Part shown: positions 10,544-19,619 of the stretch, piece by piece | Layout of the letters: each line of letters opens with the position of its first letter | Numbering within the stretch: the stretch's first letter is position 1 | The notes under the pieces: generated by a model | Database searches by the model: none | What the model saw: only the letters and a program-made list of their open reading frames with translations | Told to the model about the DNA's origin: nothing | NCBI GenBank assembly: GCA_964019425.1 | Contig: OZ025786.1 | Coordinates: forward strand, 1,054,001 to 1,118,000 | Length of the DNA: 64,000 bases | Origin: Flectonema sp. DT1601 | Lineage: Eukaryota > Euglenozoa > Diplonemea > Diplonemida > Diplonemidae | Direction: 5' to 3' | Program-made: the position numbers and the translations under genes

Positions 10544-11143
10544 ATGAGTGAAACTCTTTTTTCATTTAATGAAAAGGAAAGAGCAGCAACAATAGAAGAG
10601 AACCCAACATGTGACATTGTTGGGGTACTATTGTCTGATAATCAAAGACCTGAAGAAGTTAAACTACAAATCATGAGAGAGATCTGTCAAAGAAAAGGTA
10701 GAGAAGAAGTCGTAAATGAAATATTCTCAGCACTTGATGAAGGTCACAGTTCAAGGTTTATTTTAAGATGTATAAAATGCACAATGAATAGTGAAGTGTC
10801 TGATGAGGAATCTGTTATTGTACTGAGCAGATTAATAGAAGCAAATTGTCTGAGCCCTCCTCTCATCCAACAGGCAGCAACTCTTCAGTTGATAACTCCT
10901 CTTGCAGCTGTACATGCAATTAGTCACTTGCAGCAGTCTCAAAATTATGCATCTCTGCTTCCGTTAGTCGCGATTTTAGCTACGTTGGCTCCTCCACTTG
11001 CACCTTACAGCAGGTATATTGATTTTATAAGACTTTGAGAGTAGTCTACCCTCTCTTGAGGCAGTTCTTGTTTGTTGTGTTGTAGGGCAAAAATCCAACA
11101 TCTTATTATTTTCTGTACCGAAACTAACCCAATATTAACATAA
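10544..11143 (+). CDS. Unrecognised helical protein, probably two exons
   Basis: The ATG at 10544 lies 11 nt after an AG acceptor. The first exon codes about 156 residues, mostly helical (KERAATIEENP, EEVKLQIMREICQRKG, LIEANCLSPPLIQQAA), suggestive of a HEAT/armadillo-like or other alpha-alpha fold, but no family is recognised. The unspliced frame would stop at 11038 after SRYIDFIRL. A better model uses GTATAT at 11014 and the acceptor TTGTTGTGTTGTAG at 11085: this 72-nt intron keeps frame and adds 18 residues to a TAA at 11141-11143. The downstream gene has its own acceptor at 11234, so the AG at 11085 is free to be a cis site. Confidence 0.5.
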
Positions 11144-11238
11144 AAACCATCTCTCATTAAATAAAATAGAAAACCACTTAAAGTATTAATTAATCATTAA
11201 TCACTTATTCTTAACTCAATAAGTATCTCTTCAGGTTC

Positions 11239-13029
11239 ATGAGTAGAAAAATGAGTAAGACTCCGGGTACGAAGAAGGGGAAAAAAGGAAAAGAAGACAT
11301 GGAAAGACAAATGCGAGAAGAAGACGAAAGACTTGCTGCTGAGGAACTTCTTTTGATGGAAAGGGAAGCGGAGGATAAACAGCGGCTGGAATGCGAACAG
11401 CGAGACCGCAGAGAAGCAAAAGAAATGAAGCGATTTAAGAAAGAACAATCAGCCGCTTTACTAGCTGAGAAGGAGAAGTGTATATTCATACTCAGTACTC
11501 AAGTTAACGAACAAGTCCGACTGTTTGCTCAAAGTCGGAGTGAGTTAGAAGACGAATTAGAATCCATGGGCAAACACAAAGATGAACTCGAGAATAGATT
11601 TGCTTCTTTACAAGTAGAGAGCAAGTCCACAATCGGGAAATTAGAAGTCGAATCTCGAAAACTCGCTCAGGAAACAACAGAACAGCAACAGACTTTAGAA
11701 AAATTACAAAAAGAGAGAAATTCACTCTCCTCTGAATTAGAAAACAGAACTGTCACTCTACGAAGACAAGTAGCTGTCGTTGAGGAACGTCTCGAACAGA
11801 CCGAAGTCGCAAAGGAAGAGCGCAATGGTGAGTTGATGTCCAAAATTAAAAATACTGAACGGGAATTAGAAAAGACAGTCGCTCTCAACAGGACACTTCA
11901 GGAAGTAATCGAAGCTCGTGAAGTAGACGATAAGAAGAACGTGATGCTCATGCAACTGTTGAATAACCAACTTGATGAGAATAAAAAAAGATCTCAACAA
12001 AGTCTCGAAGCAGAAAAGAACAAATCAATGGAGCTCTCAGCTAAGTTAGCTGGTATCGAACTGTCACAAGTACAACTACAGGACGAGACTGATGTTTTAA
12101 AAAGAAACCGAGACGATGTTATTCGACACGCAGAACGAGATCTAGCTGAATACAAAAATAAATTAGAACAAGTCAAGTTCGATGCCAGATTCGTTCACCA
12201 TGAGTTGTCTAAGTACAAAACCAGGTTGGAACATCAGCAAACAGACTTCACAAAACGCTCCAAAGACAGCTCTGATGAAACGAACAAAATGAAAACTACT
12301 CTTGAAACAGCACAGCAGAAGATTGAAGAATTAGAAGTAGCGATCAGAAAAAAGGATCGCGACCACTTCGACAAGGTAACGTTCTTCAATGCCCAGATTG
12401 GGAATAACCGAACAATAATTTCTCAGCTACAACAAAAATTTCAAAAAGAAAAAGAATGCCGGCTTCAAGAAGTAGCCGCCCTCCACGAAGAACTAACTAC
12501 AAAGAACCAACGGCTGTCACTAGCTCAGGCTGACTTGAATAAGAAGAAAATGCAATGCAATGAAGATGAAGCAAAACTACAATCGGATGTAGCGATTCTA
12601 AAAACAACCGTCTTTCAACTTCAGTCTGCGTTAGTTGAAAAAGAACGAGAAATGGACAATCTGGTTAGCGATAAAGAAGAAGAAGTTCGAAGACTTCGTA
12701 AGAAGTTAGATGAACACTTCATTCCACATCGTGGAGAGGTCCAAGGCAATGAATTGTCTCGTCCTCTTGAGCAAGCACTCAATGACAAGGTACAGCAACT
12801 CACACGTGATCTTGAAATTCGCAGTCGAGTTTCTCTCGATACCGAGACTCGCCTAAATGCTCAAATCGGAATAACCAATCAGGTGGTTGAAGCTCTTCAA
12901 TTGGAATTGAAGGCAAAAGATGACCAATACACTGAAACTATCAAAGTCTTAACTATGGAAAACCAACGTCTTAAAACCCAATTAGAAAACTATGCTGGAG
13001 GTGCCTCCACTCCCACAATTTCAACTTAG
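11239..13029 (+). CDS. Long coiled-coil protein, possibly ciliary
   Basis: A 596-residue protein that is almost entirely coiled coil. It has a Lys/Gly-rich basic N-terminus (TPGTKKGKKGKED), then continuous Glu/Lys/Gln-rich heptads from about residue 20 to 575 and a short Ala/Gly/Ser/Thr tail. The overall look resembles axonemal or basal-body coiled-coil proteins of flagellates (for example the BBOF1 or dynein-regulatory-complex type), but I see no diagnostic motif. An in-frame second ATG lies four codons downstream. The start is only 4 nt after TCTCTTCAG, an unusually short 5' leader even for this window. Confidence 0.55.
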   Translation: MSRKMSKTPGTKKGKKGKEDMERQMREEDERLAAEELLLMEREAEDKQRLECEQRDRREAKEMKRFKKEQSAALLAEKEKCIFILSTQVNEQVRLFAQSRSELEDELESMGKHKDELENRFASLQVESKSTIGKLEVESRKLAQETTEQQQTLEKLQKERNSLSSELENRTVTLRRQVAVVEERLEQTEVAKEERNGELMSKIKNTERELEKTVALNRTLQEVIEAREVDDKKNVMLMQLLNNQLDENKKRSQQSLEAEKNKSMELSAKLAGIELSQVQLQDETDVLKRNRDDVIRHAERDLAEYKNKLEQVKFDARFVHHELSKYKTRLEHQQTDFTKRSKDSSDETNKMKTTLETAQQKIEELEVAIRKKDRDHFDKVTFFNAQIGNNRTIISQLQQKFQKEKECRLQEVAALHEELTTKNQRLSLAQADLNKKKMQCNEDEAKLQSDVAILKTTVFQLQSALVEKEREMDNLVSDKEEEVRRLRKKLDEHFIPHRGEVQGNELSRPLEQALNDKVQQLTRDLEIRSRVSLDTETRLNAQIGITNQVVEALQLELKAKDDQYTETIKVLTMENQRLKTQLENYAGGASTPTIST

Positions 13030-14052
13030 CGATACGATTACTGACCAAGAGAGGAACATAAAAGGAATGACTTTTGTGATCTGCAGAACATTCTAAAGAC
13101 TATTCAGCAGTAAGAAATTATTTGAAAACTCTTAATCAGGTCTTGTGGTATAACACTTTTTATTTGTTTTAGTTCTCCTGATATTTACACCCTTATTTCA
13201 CCCTTGGATGTTATATTCCCGGAAAAAAAAGTTTTTAACAACAGAATAGTAAGCTTTTTTGGTCCTTACAAGTTTCACGGATTTGCGATTTCGTGCGCAA
13301 GCAAATTCTTTTTTTTCTGTTCTCCCACAGTCTTTGTATCGATTGAACACTAAATAATCTATTCAAGTTTTGTGGTAAAACACTCTTTTGTTTTTGTTTT
13401 TGTTTTTGTTCCCTTCCACTAATTTATTTACACTCTTTTGTTATTATTCTAAAACTTAAAAATTCTTTCTTTTTTCTTCTTTTTTTTTTTTTACCGACGT
13501 AGTCGGTGAAGAAACTACTCAGATTGGCCGATATTTCTTATGATCATGATTTGTGCGACAGGATTCTGTCTGCGTTCAACGAAACATAAGCTACTCTGAA
13601 TGGTTTTTTTTTTTTTTTTTGTTATGTTATGAATTGCTACGATTGAAATCTTGTTGACGAAACCAACATAGTAAGAAAAGTGTATCCACCCATAATGGTG
13701 GGGGGGGAGTGGTATGCTACGGAGCACATCCAACTCCACACTCAAAGTGGGTAAAGCGCAGCTATTTTGTCGAACCCTTTGTTTTCCTATATTTTAAATG
13801 GGTGAAAAACTCATGTCCTGAAATTCATCTCAATTTTAGATCAGTTTCACAGTAGTAGTGAACCCTCTCTCCCTTTTGTGGTAATTATAAAGTTAAGATT
13901 TCTTAATGTGAGAAGGGAGTGACGGAACTTCTTAATTATTATTTTCTCCAACACAAGACATGATATGATCACTGTGAACTACAACGAGAAGTGTCCTCAG
14001 TCAGTTTGTGCCTTCACGTGCTCGTGGGAGACTTTATCGTATTCTCTCTCAG
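13030..14052. other. Intergenic region with diverged short repeats
   Basis: Homopolymer-rich. Two diverged copies of a segment containing TTGTGGTA.AACACT lie near 13143 and 13369. A solo repeat of a tyrosine-recombinase retrotransposon lies at 13492-13606 (listed separately). The acceptor TTCTCTCTCAG ends at 14052, 29 nt before the DIM1 start. No gene seen. Confidence 0.45.
13492..13606 (+). mobile_element. Solo terminal repeat (A-B unit) of the 39-kb tyrosine-recombinase retrotransposon family
   Basis: About 115 nt matches, in the same order, the fused A2-B2 repeat at 43260-43391: the hairpin CCGACGTAGTCGG, then GAAGAAACTA, TTTCTTATG.TCATGATTT, GTGCGACAGGATT and TCTGCGTTCAACGAAA, ending CTGAATGGTTTTT. 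No internal coding sequence is present. It is clearly diverged from the copies at 39-43 kb, so it is an older fossil, comparable to a solo LTR. Confidence 0.75.
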
Positions 14053-14081
14053 GTTCTATTCTAAGGTAATAATAATAAAAG

Positions 14082-15192
14082 ATGCCTAAAATACACTACG
14101 AAAAAAATGACATATCTGTGAAGAAGAAGAAAAAAAAAGAACAAAAACAAAAAGTTGCTGACGATGCTGACAAACAGGGACATCACGGATTTACTTTTAA
14201 TAAAAGTATGTAGTTATGGTTGTGATTATTATTCTTAACATTATGAGGAAAAAAAAAAAAAAAAAAAAAAAACAGCCTTTGGTCAGCACATCTTAAAGAA
14301 CCCTCTTGTTATCAATGCGATTATCGATAAATCTGGTCTGCAAGCAACAGATATTGTTTTGGAGATCGGACCTGGAACAGGTAACTTAACTGAAAAACTA
14401 TTGCAATCATGTAAGAAAGTCGTCGCAATGGAAATCGATCCTCGAATGGTCCAAGAACTTAGAAAGAGATTTATGTCTACTCCACTCGGTAGTAAATTAC
14501 AAATCATCGAAGGGAATTGTTTAAAGAATGAGCTTCCGTTTTTTAATGTTTGCGTTGCGAACGTTCCGTATGCAATTTCATCTGCTTTAGTGTTTAAATT
14601 ACTGAGACACAGACCGCTGTTTAGATGTGCTGTTTTGATGTTTCAAAGAGAATTCGCAATGCGACTGTGCGCCAAGTCTGGTAGTTCGATGTACTGCAGA
14701 CTGTCATCAAACACTCAACTACTATCGAGAGTTGATCATTTAATGAAAATTTCAAAAGCGAGTTTTAAACCTCCTCCGAAAGTAGAATCGTCTGTTGTCA
14801 GAATCGAACCGAAGAGACCTGCTCCTGAAGTTGCTTTTGATGTATGTGTTTCTTTAGCTTTTAGTGAGACATTGAGGAAGAGGGGAAAATTAACAAAAAA
14901 AAAAATAAAACAGGAATGGGATGGAATGGTTAAAATCTGCTTCAACCGTCCGAACAAAACCCTTGCTGGTAACTTCAGAGTGAAATCTGTTTTAAAAAAC
15001 CTCTATACCATACACACTAACTACTGCAAGATGCTTGAGAAGGAACCGAAACCGTTCGAGGTAGTCAAGGAATTAATACCCGCTATTATGGCTAAACTTC
15101 ACTTCTCTGAACGAAGAATGAGAACGATGGAAGAAGACGAGCTGCTTGCGATGTTAGCAGCTTTCCATGCAGAAGACATTTACTTTGCTTGA
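14082..15192 (+). CDS. DIM1: 18S rRNA (adenine-N6,N6)-dimethyltransferase DIM1
   Basis: Exon 1 is 14082-14205 and exon 2 is 14276-15192; the 70-nt intron has GTATGT, a CTTAAC branch-like motif and an A25-28 run before CAG. The product is 346 residues. A Lys-rich N-terminus is followed by FGQHILKNP, SAM-binding motif I EIGPGTGN near residue 70, MEIDPRM (motif II) near 90, the catalytic NVPY near 139, and FQREFA. The C-terminal part includes CFNRPNKTL, typical of eukaryotic DIM1. The enzyme dimethylates two adjacent adenines near the 3' end of SSU rRNA and is needed for pre-rRNA processing in the nucleolus. Length fits the family (about 310-350). Confidence 0.93.
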
Positions 15193-15682
15193 GAAGAAAT
15201 AATTCTTGTGTTAATTCAAGTGATCCTGTACTGTTTACTCTTTGTGAGACTTTATGGTAATTTTACTCAGCTATTTCCGTTTCTGTTATCACTTACGATA
15301 TCAAAAAAAAAAAGATAAGTTTTCCATCAGACAAGTTGTGAGGAAAGTTAAATTTTAGTTTTCTCGCCTTTTTTTTTTTGTTTTCTTTTTTTTCAAACAG
15401 GAAGGCTATATGAATGAATGTTGTGAATGTACTTCTCTCTGATCTGTGTGTTGTTAGGTAGTATCTTAATCTTTATTTCCCCTTCCCACCACAGGGGTGT
15501 AGCTTTAAGTGATCTTTTCATTTTTTCCCCCTTTTTTTTCCTCCTCTTCCACCTTCCCATCCTCGCTTCGTTCTATTGCGTTTCGTAACAACAAAAAAAA
15601 TAATAATAATAAGAAGATAAATTAAGAGTTTCCAGTTTCGTTTGTTATTCGCTACCCCGATCTGATATTGTTATGTTCGATA
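15193..15682. other. Intergenic region before the kinase gene
   Basis: AT-rich, with T runs and C/T-rich stretches (about 15480-15560). The pyrimidine-rich GAGTTTCCAG ending at 15635 is a possible acceptor 47 nt before the kinase ATG. Nothing else recognised. Confidence 0.4.
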
Positions 15683-18334
15683 ATGTGCGATATCGATTCT
15701 AAATCTAAACAAGAGAATGAAGAGAGTATTGAGACTGAAGAAGATGAGGATGTTGAAGAAAGTATGTTTGTCACCACCGCTAAGGGAACTGCATTAGTTC
15801 AAAGACTGGCTGGCGGAGAGTTAGTTTACGTGAGAGCGGATGGAACCAGAGTTGTTAAGGAAGAGAAAGATGACATAATACCAATATCGTCAACTGTTTC
15901 CGCATCTCCTCCACCTCCAAAAAGGAATCACAGCTGGGACAGAAAAAATAAATCAAACAATTCTGGAAATCTAGCCTCCTCCAACTCCAACAATAATTTA
16001 GCGACTCAGGTTGGTGACTGGACTTGTAAATGTGGTTTTGTTAATTGGGGAAGTAAAAATAGATCAATCTGCCACCAATGTAAGCAACCTATGCCTACCT
16101 CTCACCAACACACTAAGTTGACTGTGGATACCTCTTCCAGTGAAGTTTTTCAGCAAAAACTCCGTCAGTCTTTGGAAAGATTTCTTCCAAGCAGTGACGA
16201 CACAACAGAACAACCTGTTCTAGCTGGATTTATTAATTCTCCGTTGTTGAAGACGAAAAGAAACAAACGGAGGCTTGGCATACCTCCAATTGCGCCACCC
16301 AGTATTGAGCCACTGATGGCAAAACCAACACCTGTGTGTATCAGTAACGCTAGTAAACCTGTAATGCATAGAGACTCCTCTCCCGATAGGGACGCTGAAA
16401 ATGATAAAAAAGAGAGAAAAATTCAACTTCAAAACCGAAGACAGGCAGACTTTATAAACAACATTCTGAAACAACAGGGTGGTCAGAACAGCGGGAAAAT
16501 CCTTAATCAGATTACTCAGATTGAGGAGGTCACACAATTGCAATCGAAAACTGCTTCTTCAACAAAACGAACTCGAAAAAATGTTAGAAAAATTGGTGAG
16601 GCACTGCAGCTAACCCTCAGTGACCTAGTAGTAGATTACAAGGAACCCCTTGGAGAAGGTGCTTTTGGATGTATTTATCGGTGTTGGGTTGGAAAGTCGG
16701 GTCAAGATCCCCGACGAGAATACCCAAGAGCAGCTGATTTGAAAGCGTTAAAAGTAATGCGATTAGATGTTGGAGGATGTAAGGAAGAATATTTAAAAAA
16801 CATTACAGCAGCTGATTCTGAATGCGCGTCGTGGTTGCAGTTAACATCGACGAGGATGAATGAGAAAAAGATTGCTGGAGATCGACACGTTTTGACGTTG
16901 TTGAAAAATTTTCAAAAGGATGGTCAATTCCAAATGCTAATGGAGTTTATGCATTTTGGATCCTTAGACGACCTTATGAAAACTATTAATCAAATATCAA
17001 TTGACGACACTCAGGAAATGGTTCGAACTAGCCGTGATGGAATCAACCCAATGGACAGACTCAAAGACTATTCCGTCTCAAGCCCTTGCCAAGAAGACAA
17101 TCACCCATTACCTGAATGCGTATTATCTTATATTATGGAAGCAGTAGTCATGGGACTTGATTTTCTTCACAGTATTGGTATTGTTCACCAAGACATTAAA
17201 CCTGGTAATATTCTTATAGACAATTGGGCTCAGGTGAAGATTGGTGACTTTGGATTAGCTGGAATCATGCATCAGGGTACTATTAATCAAGAAGGAGGGA
17301 CACGACTTTACATGCCTCCTGAGAAAATAAGAGATACTTCCAACAGAAAAGGTACTTTTGCAGGAGATATCTGGAGCTTGGGTGTTTCAACTATGGAGTG
17401 TGCGTTGGGTTTGTACAGTCAAAGTAAGGAACATTTATTCGCAGGATGTGGATTGTCTCATTTTAAAATAAGTAAAGAATTCGATCCTCGACTATTAGAT
17501 TCCAATATCAACACGAGCACTGTTTCAATCTCAGACGATGTCCTCAGAGAGACGGTTTCTTGGGAATCGATGGTCAGCAACATTCATGAGAATGAAAAAC
17601 TAAGCGCTCGCTACAACGCTCTCTCAGACGAACTTAAAGACTTTGTTCAGAACTGTATGAGTTACAACCCGACTGAGCGTCCTCCTGCAAAGGCGTTGAA
17701 GACCCATAAATTTATATCTGATAGAAAATGGAAGAAGAGAGAAATGAAACAATTTTTAGACCTCCTCGTTGACCGTCTCGAGACTCAGGACATGTTATCG
17801 GGTGGAAAAGGTGACAGTTGGAAGAAGAGAGGATGGGAACCAGCAAAGGCTGGTTGCAGTACCGCTTCTGCCATCTCCAGTAGGTCAACTATGAGCAGTA
17901 ATTTTGGTGCAGCCATGCATCACAGAGGTAGGGGTAGAGGAGGTTGGTGGGGTAGTTGGAGGGGAAGGCATCAAAACAATCACAGTGGTAGGGGTGGAAA
18001 CCATCGAGGAGCAACACGTCCTGCTAGTAATGCTCCAGTGAATGCAACTGTCAATAATGGAACAACCTCAACCAACAACAACACTGACAACGGTACGACT
18101 ATCACTCCGTCAACAAGCAGTCAAAGAGGAACTGCCGCTCCAAACTCACCAAACCCACCTCCAGCTAGAGGATACTTCTCATCACCTCCTGAGTACAATC
18201 CAGTGCGGGATTTTCATCCCCGTGGTGGTAGTATTATCAATAAGGAACCTTCTCCCCCAGTCGCTCCTCGTGTTTTTAAAAAGTCTGATGGAGGTCCAGT
18301 CGTTGAGGTATCACATCCTCATGACTCTGATTGA
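15683..18334 (+). CDS. Protein kinase with RanBP2-type zinc finger and RG-rich tail
   Basis: An 883-residue protein in one exon. After an acidic N-terminus, residues ~111-133 form a RanBP2-type zinc finger (DWTCKCGFVNWG ... CHQC). The kinase domain spans about 315-690: glycine loop GEGAFGCIY near 325, ALKVM lysine near 357, catalytic loop HQDIKPGN near 502 (HQD instead of HRD), DFG near 521 and a PPE form of the APE motif. A long insert lies in the N-lobe to C-lobe region. From about 750 it is Arg/Gly/Trp-rich (GRGRGGWWGSWRGR), then Asn/Thr/Pro-rich, suggesting RNA or protein binding. It looks active except for the HQD change, which occurs in some active kinases. Substrate unknown. The first ATG in this frame is used as start. 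Confidence 0.85.
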   Translation: MCDIDSKSKQENEESIETEEDEDVEESMFVTTAKGTALVQRLAGGELVYVRADGTRVVKEEKDDIIPISSTVSASPPPPKRNHSWDRKNKSNNSGNLASSNSNNNLATQVGDWTCKCGFVNWGSKNRSICHQCKQPMPTSHQHTKLTVDTSSSEVFQQKLRQSLERFLPSSDDTTEQPVLAGFINSPLLKTKRNKRRLGIPPIAPPSIEPLMAKPTPVCISNASKPVMHRDSSPDRDAENDKKERKIQLQNRRQADFINNILKQQGGQNSGKILNQITQIEEVTQLQSKTASSTKRTRKNVRKIGEALQLTLSDLVVDYKEPLGEGAFGCIYRCWVGKSGQDPRREYPRAADLKALKVMRLDVGGCKEEYLKNITAADSECASWLQLTSTRMNEKKIAGDRHVLTLLKNFQKDGQFQMLMEFMHFGSLDDLMKTINQISIDDTQEMVRTSRDGINPMDRLKDYSVSSPCQEDNHPLPECVLSYIMEAVVMGLDFLHSIGIVHQDIKPGNILIDNWAQVKIGDFGLAGIMHQGTINQEGGTRLYMPPEKIRDTSNRKGTFAGDIWSLGVSTMECALGLYSQSKEHLFAGCGLSHFKISKEFDPRLLDSNINTSTVSISDDVLRETVSWESMVSNIHENEKLSARYNALSDELKDFVQNCMSYNPTERPPAKALKTHKFISDRKWKKREMKQFLDLLVDRLETQDMLSGGKGDSWKKRGWEPAKAGCSTASAISSRSTMSSNFGAAMHHRGRGRGGWWGSWRGRHQNNHSGRGGNHRGATRPASNAPVNATVNNGTTSTNNNTDNGTTITPSTSSQRGTAAPNSPNPPPARGYFSSPPEYNPVRDFHPRGGSIINKEPSPPVAPRVFKKSDGGPVVEVSHPHDSD

Positions 18335-19583
18335 TGCTGCAGATGATGTAATTAGGTACTCAAAACTTTTTACAGATTTTTTAATTTCATAAGAGACATT
18401 AGATTTGAGCAGTGAGGACTGCAGTAGACACTTGAAGCAAATTATCATTTAAGATTCTGTCTTTCTTGTCTTTCTTATTCTTAACTGCTGATGTTGTTTT
18501 GGCACACGTGCATTTCTTTTTTTTTTTTTTTTATTTCCTTTTTTTTTGTTTTTTTTGTTGTTTGGATAATTGAGTTGAAAAAAAAAGAAGGAGATTGGTA
18601 AAAGCAACAAAAACAAGATTTAAAAAAAATTAAAAAAAAAAAAAAAATGGGGTGGCGAGGTCAGAGTTCTGCGTATTGTTTTATTGAAATCTTTTCGTGA
18701 TTTTCGTTAATATTCAAAGAATACACGTGAACCGCCAAAGAGCAAGCGGGCTTACGGAAATGATGCAAGCCATCCCTTAGGAAAAAACCTTTTTAAAAAA
18801 AAAATAAACAAAACAAAATCTTTAAAAAAAAAAAAATTTAAAAAAAAAAAAAAAAAAAAACGAAACATTGCATTCTTTAATGTTCACTTCATAAAAAAAC
18901 AAAAACAAAAAATACAAAAAAAAAAAAAAAAAAAAAACAACAAAGCTTTAAAAAAAAAACAAGTAAAAATAAAACTAAAAAAAACAAACCTTTTTTTTTT
19001 TTTTATACCTTGTTTTTCAAGGACAACAACTTTTCTTTTATTATTTGTCATTCATTTTTCTTTTCCTTTTTTTTTATCTTTTTTTTTTCTTTTTTTTTCT
19101 TTTCATTTATATGTAGAAATACCCAACAGAAGAAGAGAAAAAAAAAAAAAAAAAAAAGAATAATAATCAATTTATGACATAGTATGGCAAGTTCAGTTTT
19201 TTTTTTTTTTTTTTTTTTTTTGTTTTTTTTTTTGTTTCTGTCAATTGTAGTCATTAAAAAAAAAAAGTAAATCAAAAAAAAAAAAAAAAAGATGATAAGT
19301 AGCCAACGTAAGCTGCTAATCATTTTAATAATTTTAGGTTTTTTAAAAACGCTAATCTAAGTTTGTTTCTGATTTGCTAATGATTTCTGCCGTGTTTTTG
19401 TTTTTTTTCAATTGATGTAAACCCCTTCCTTTTTTTTCTTTAAAGAAAAGGAAGAGGGGTAGTGTTTGTGGTGATAAGTTAATAAAGAAAAGCCACTACG
19501 GTGGCCACTGGAAGTAATTAAACCGTCTCTCTTCTATTTTCAAATTAACAATCATATTTGAACTGAGTGGGACATTTTCTAAG

Positions 19584-19619
<36 letters not shown>

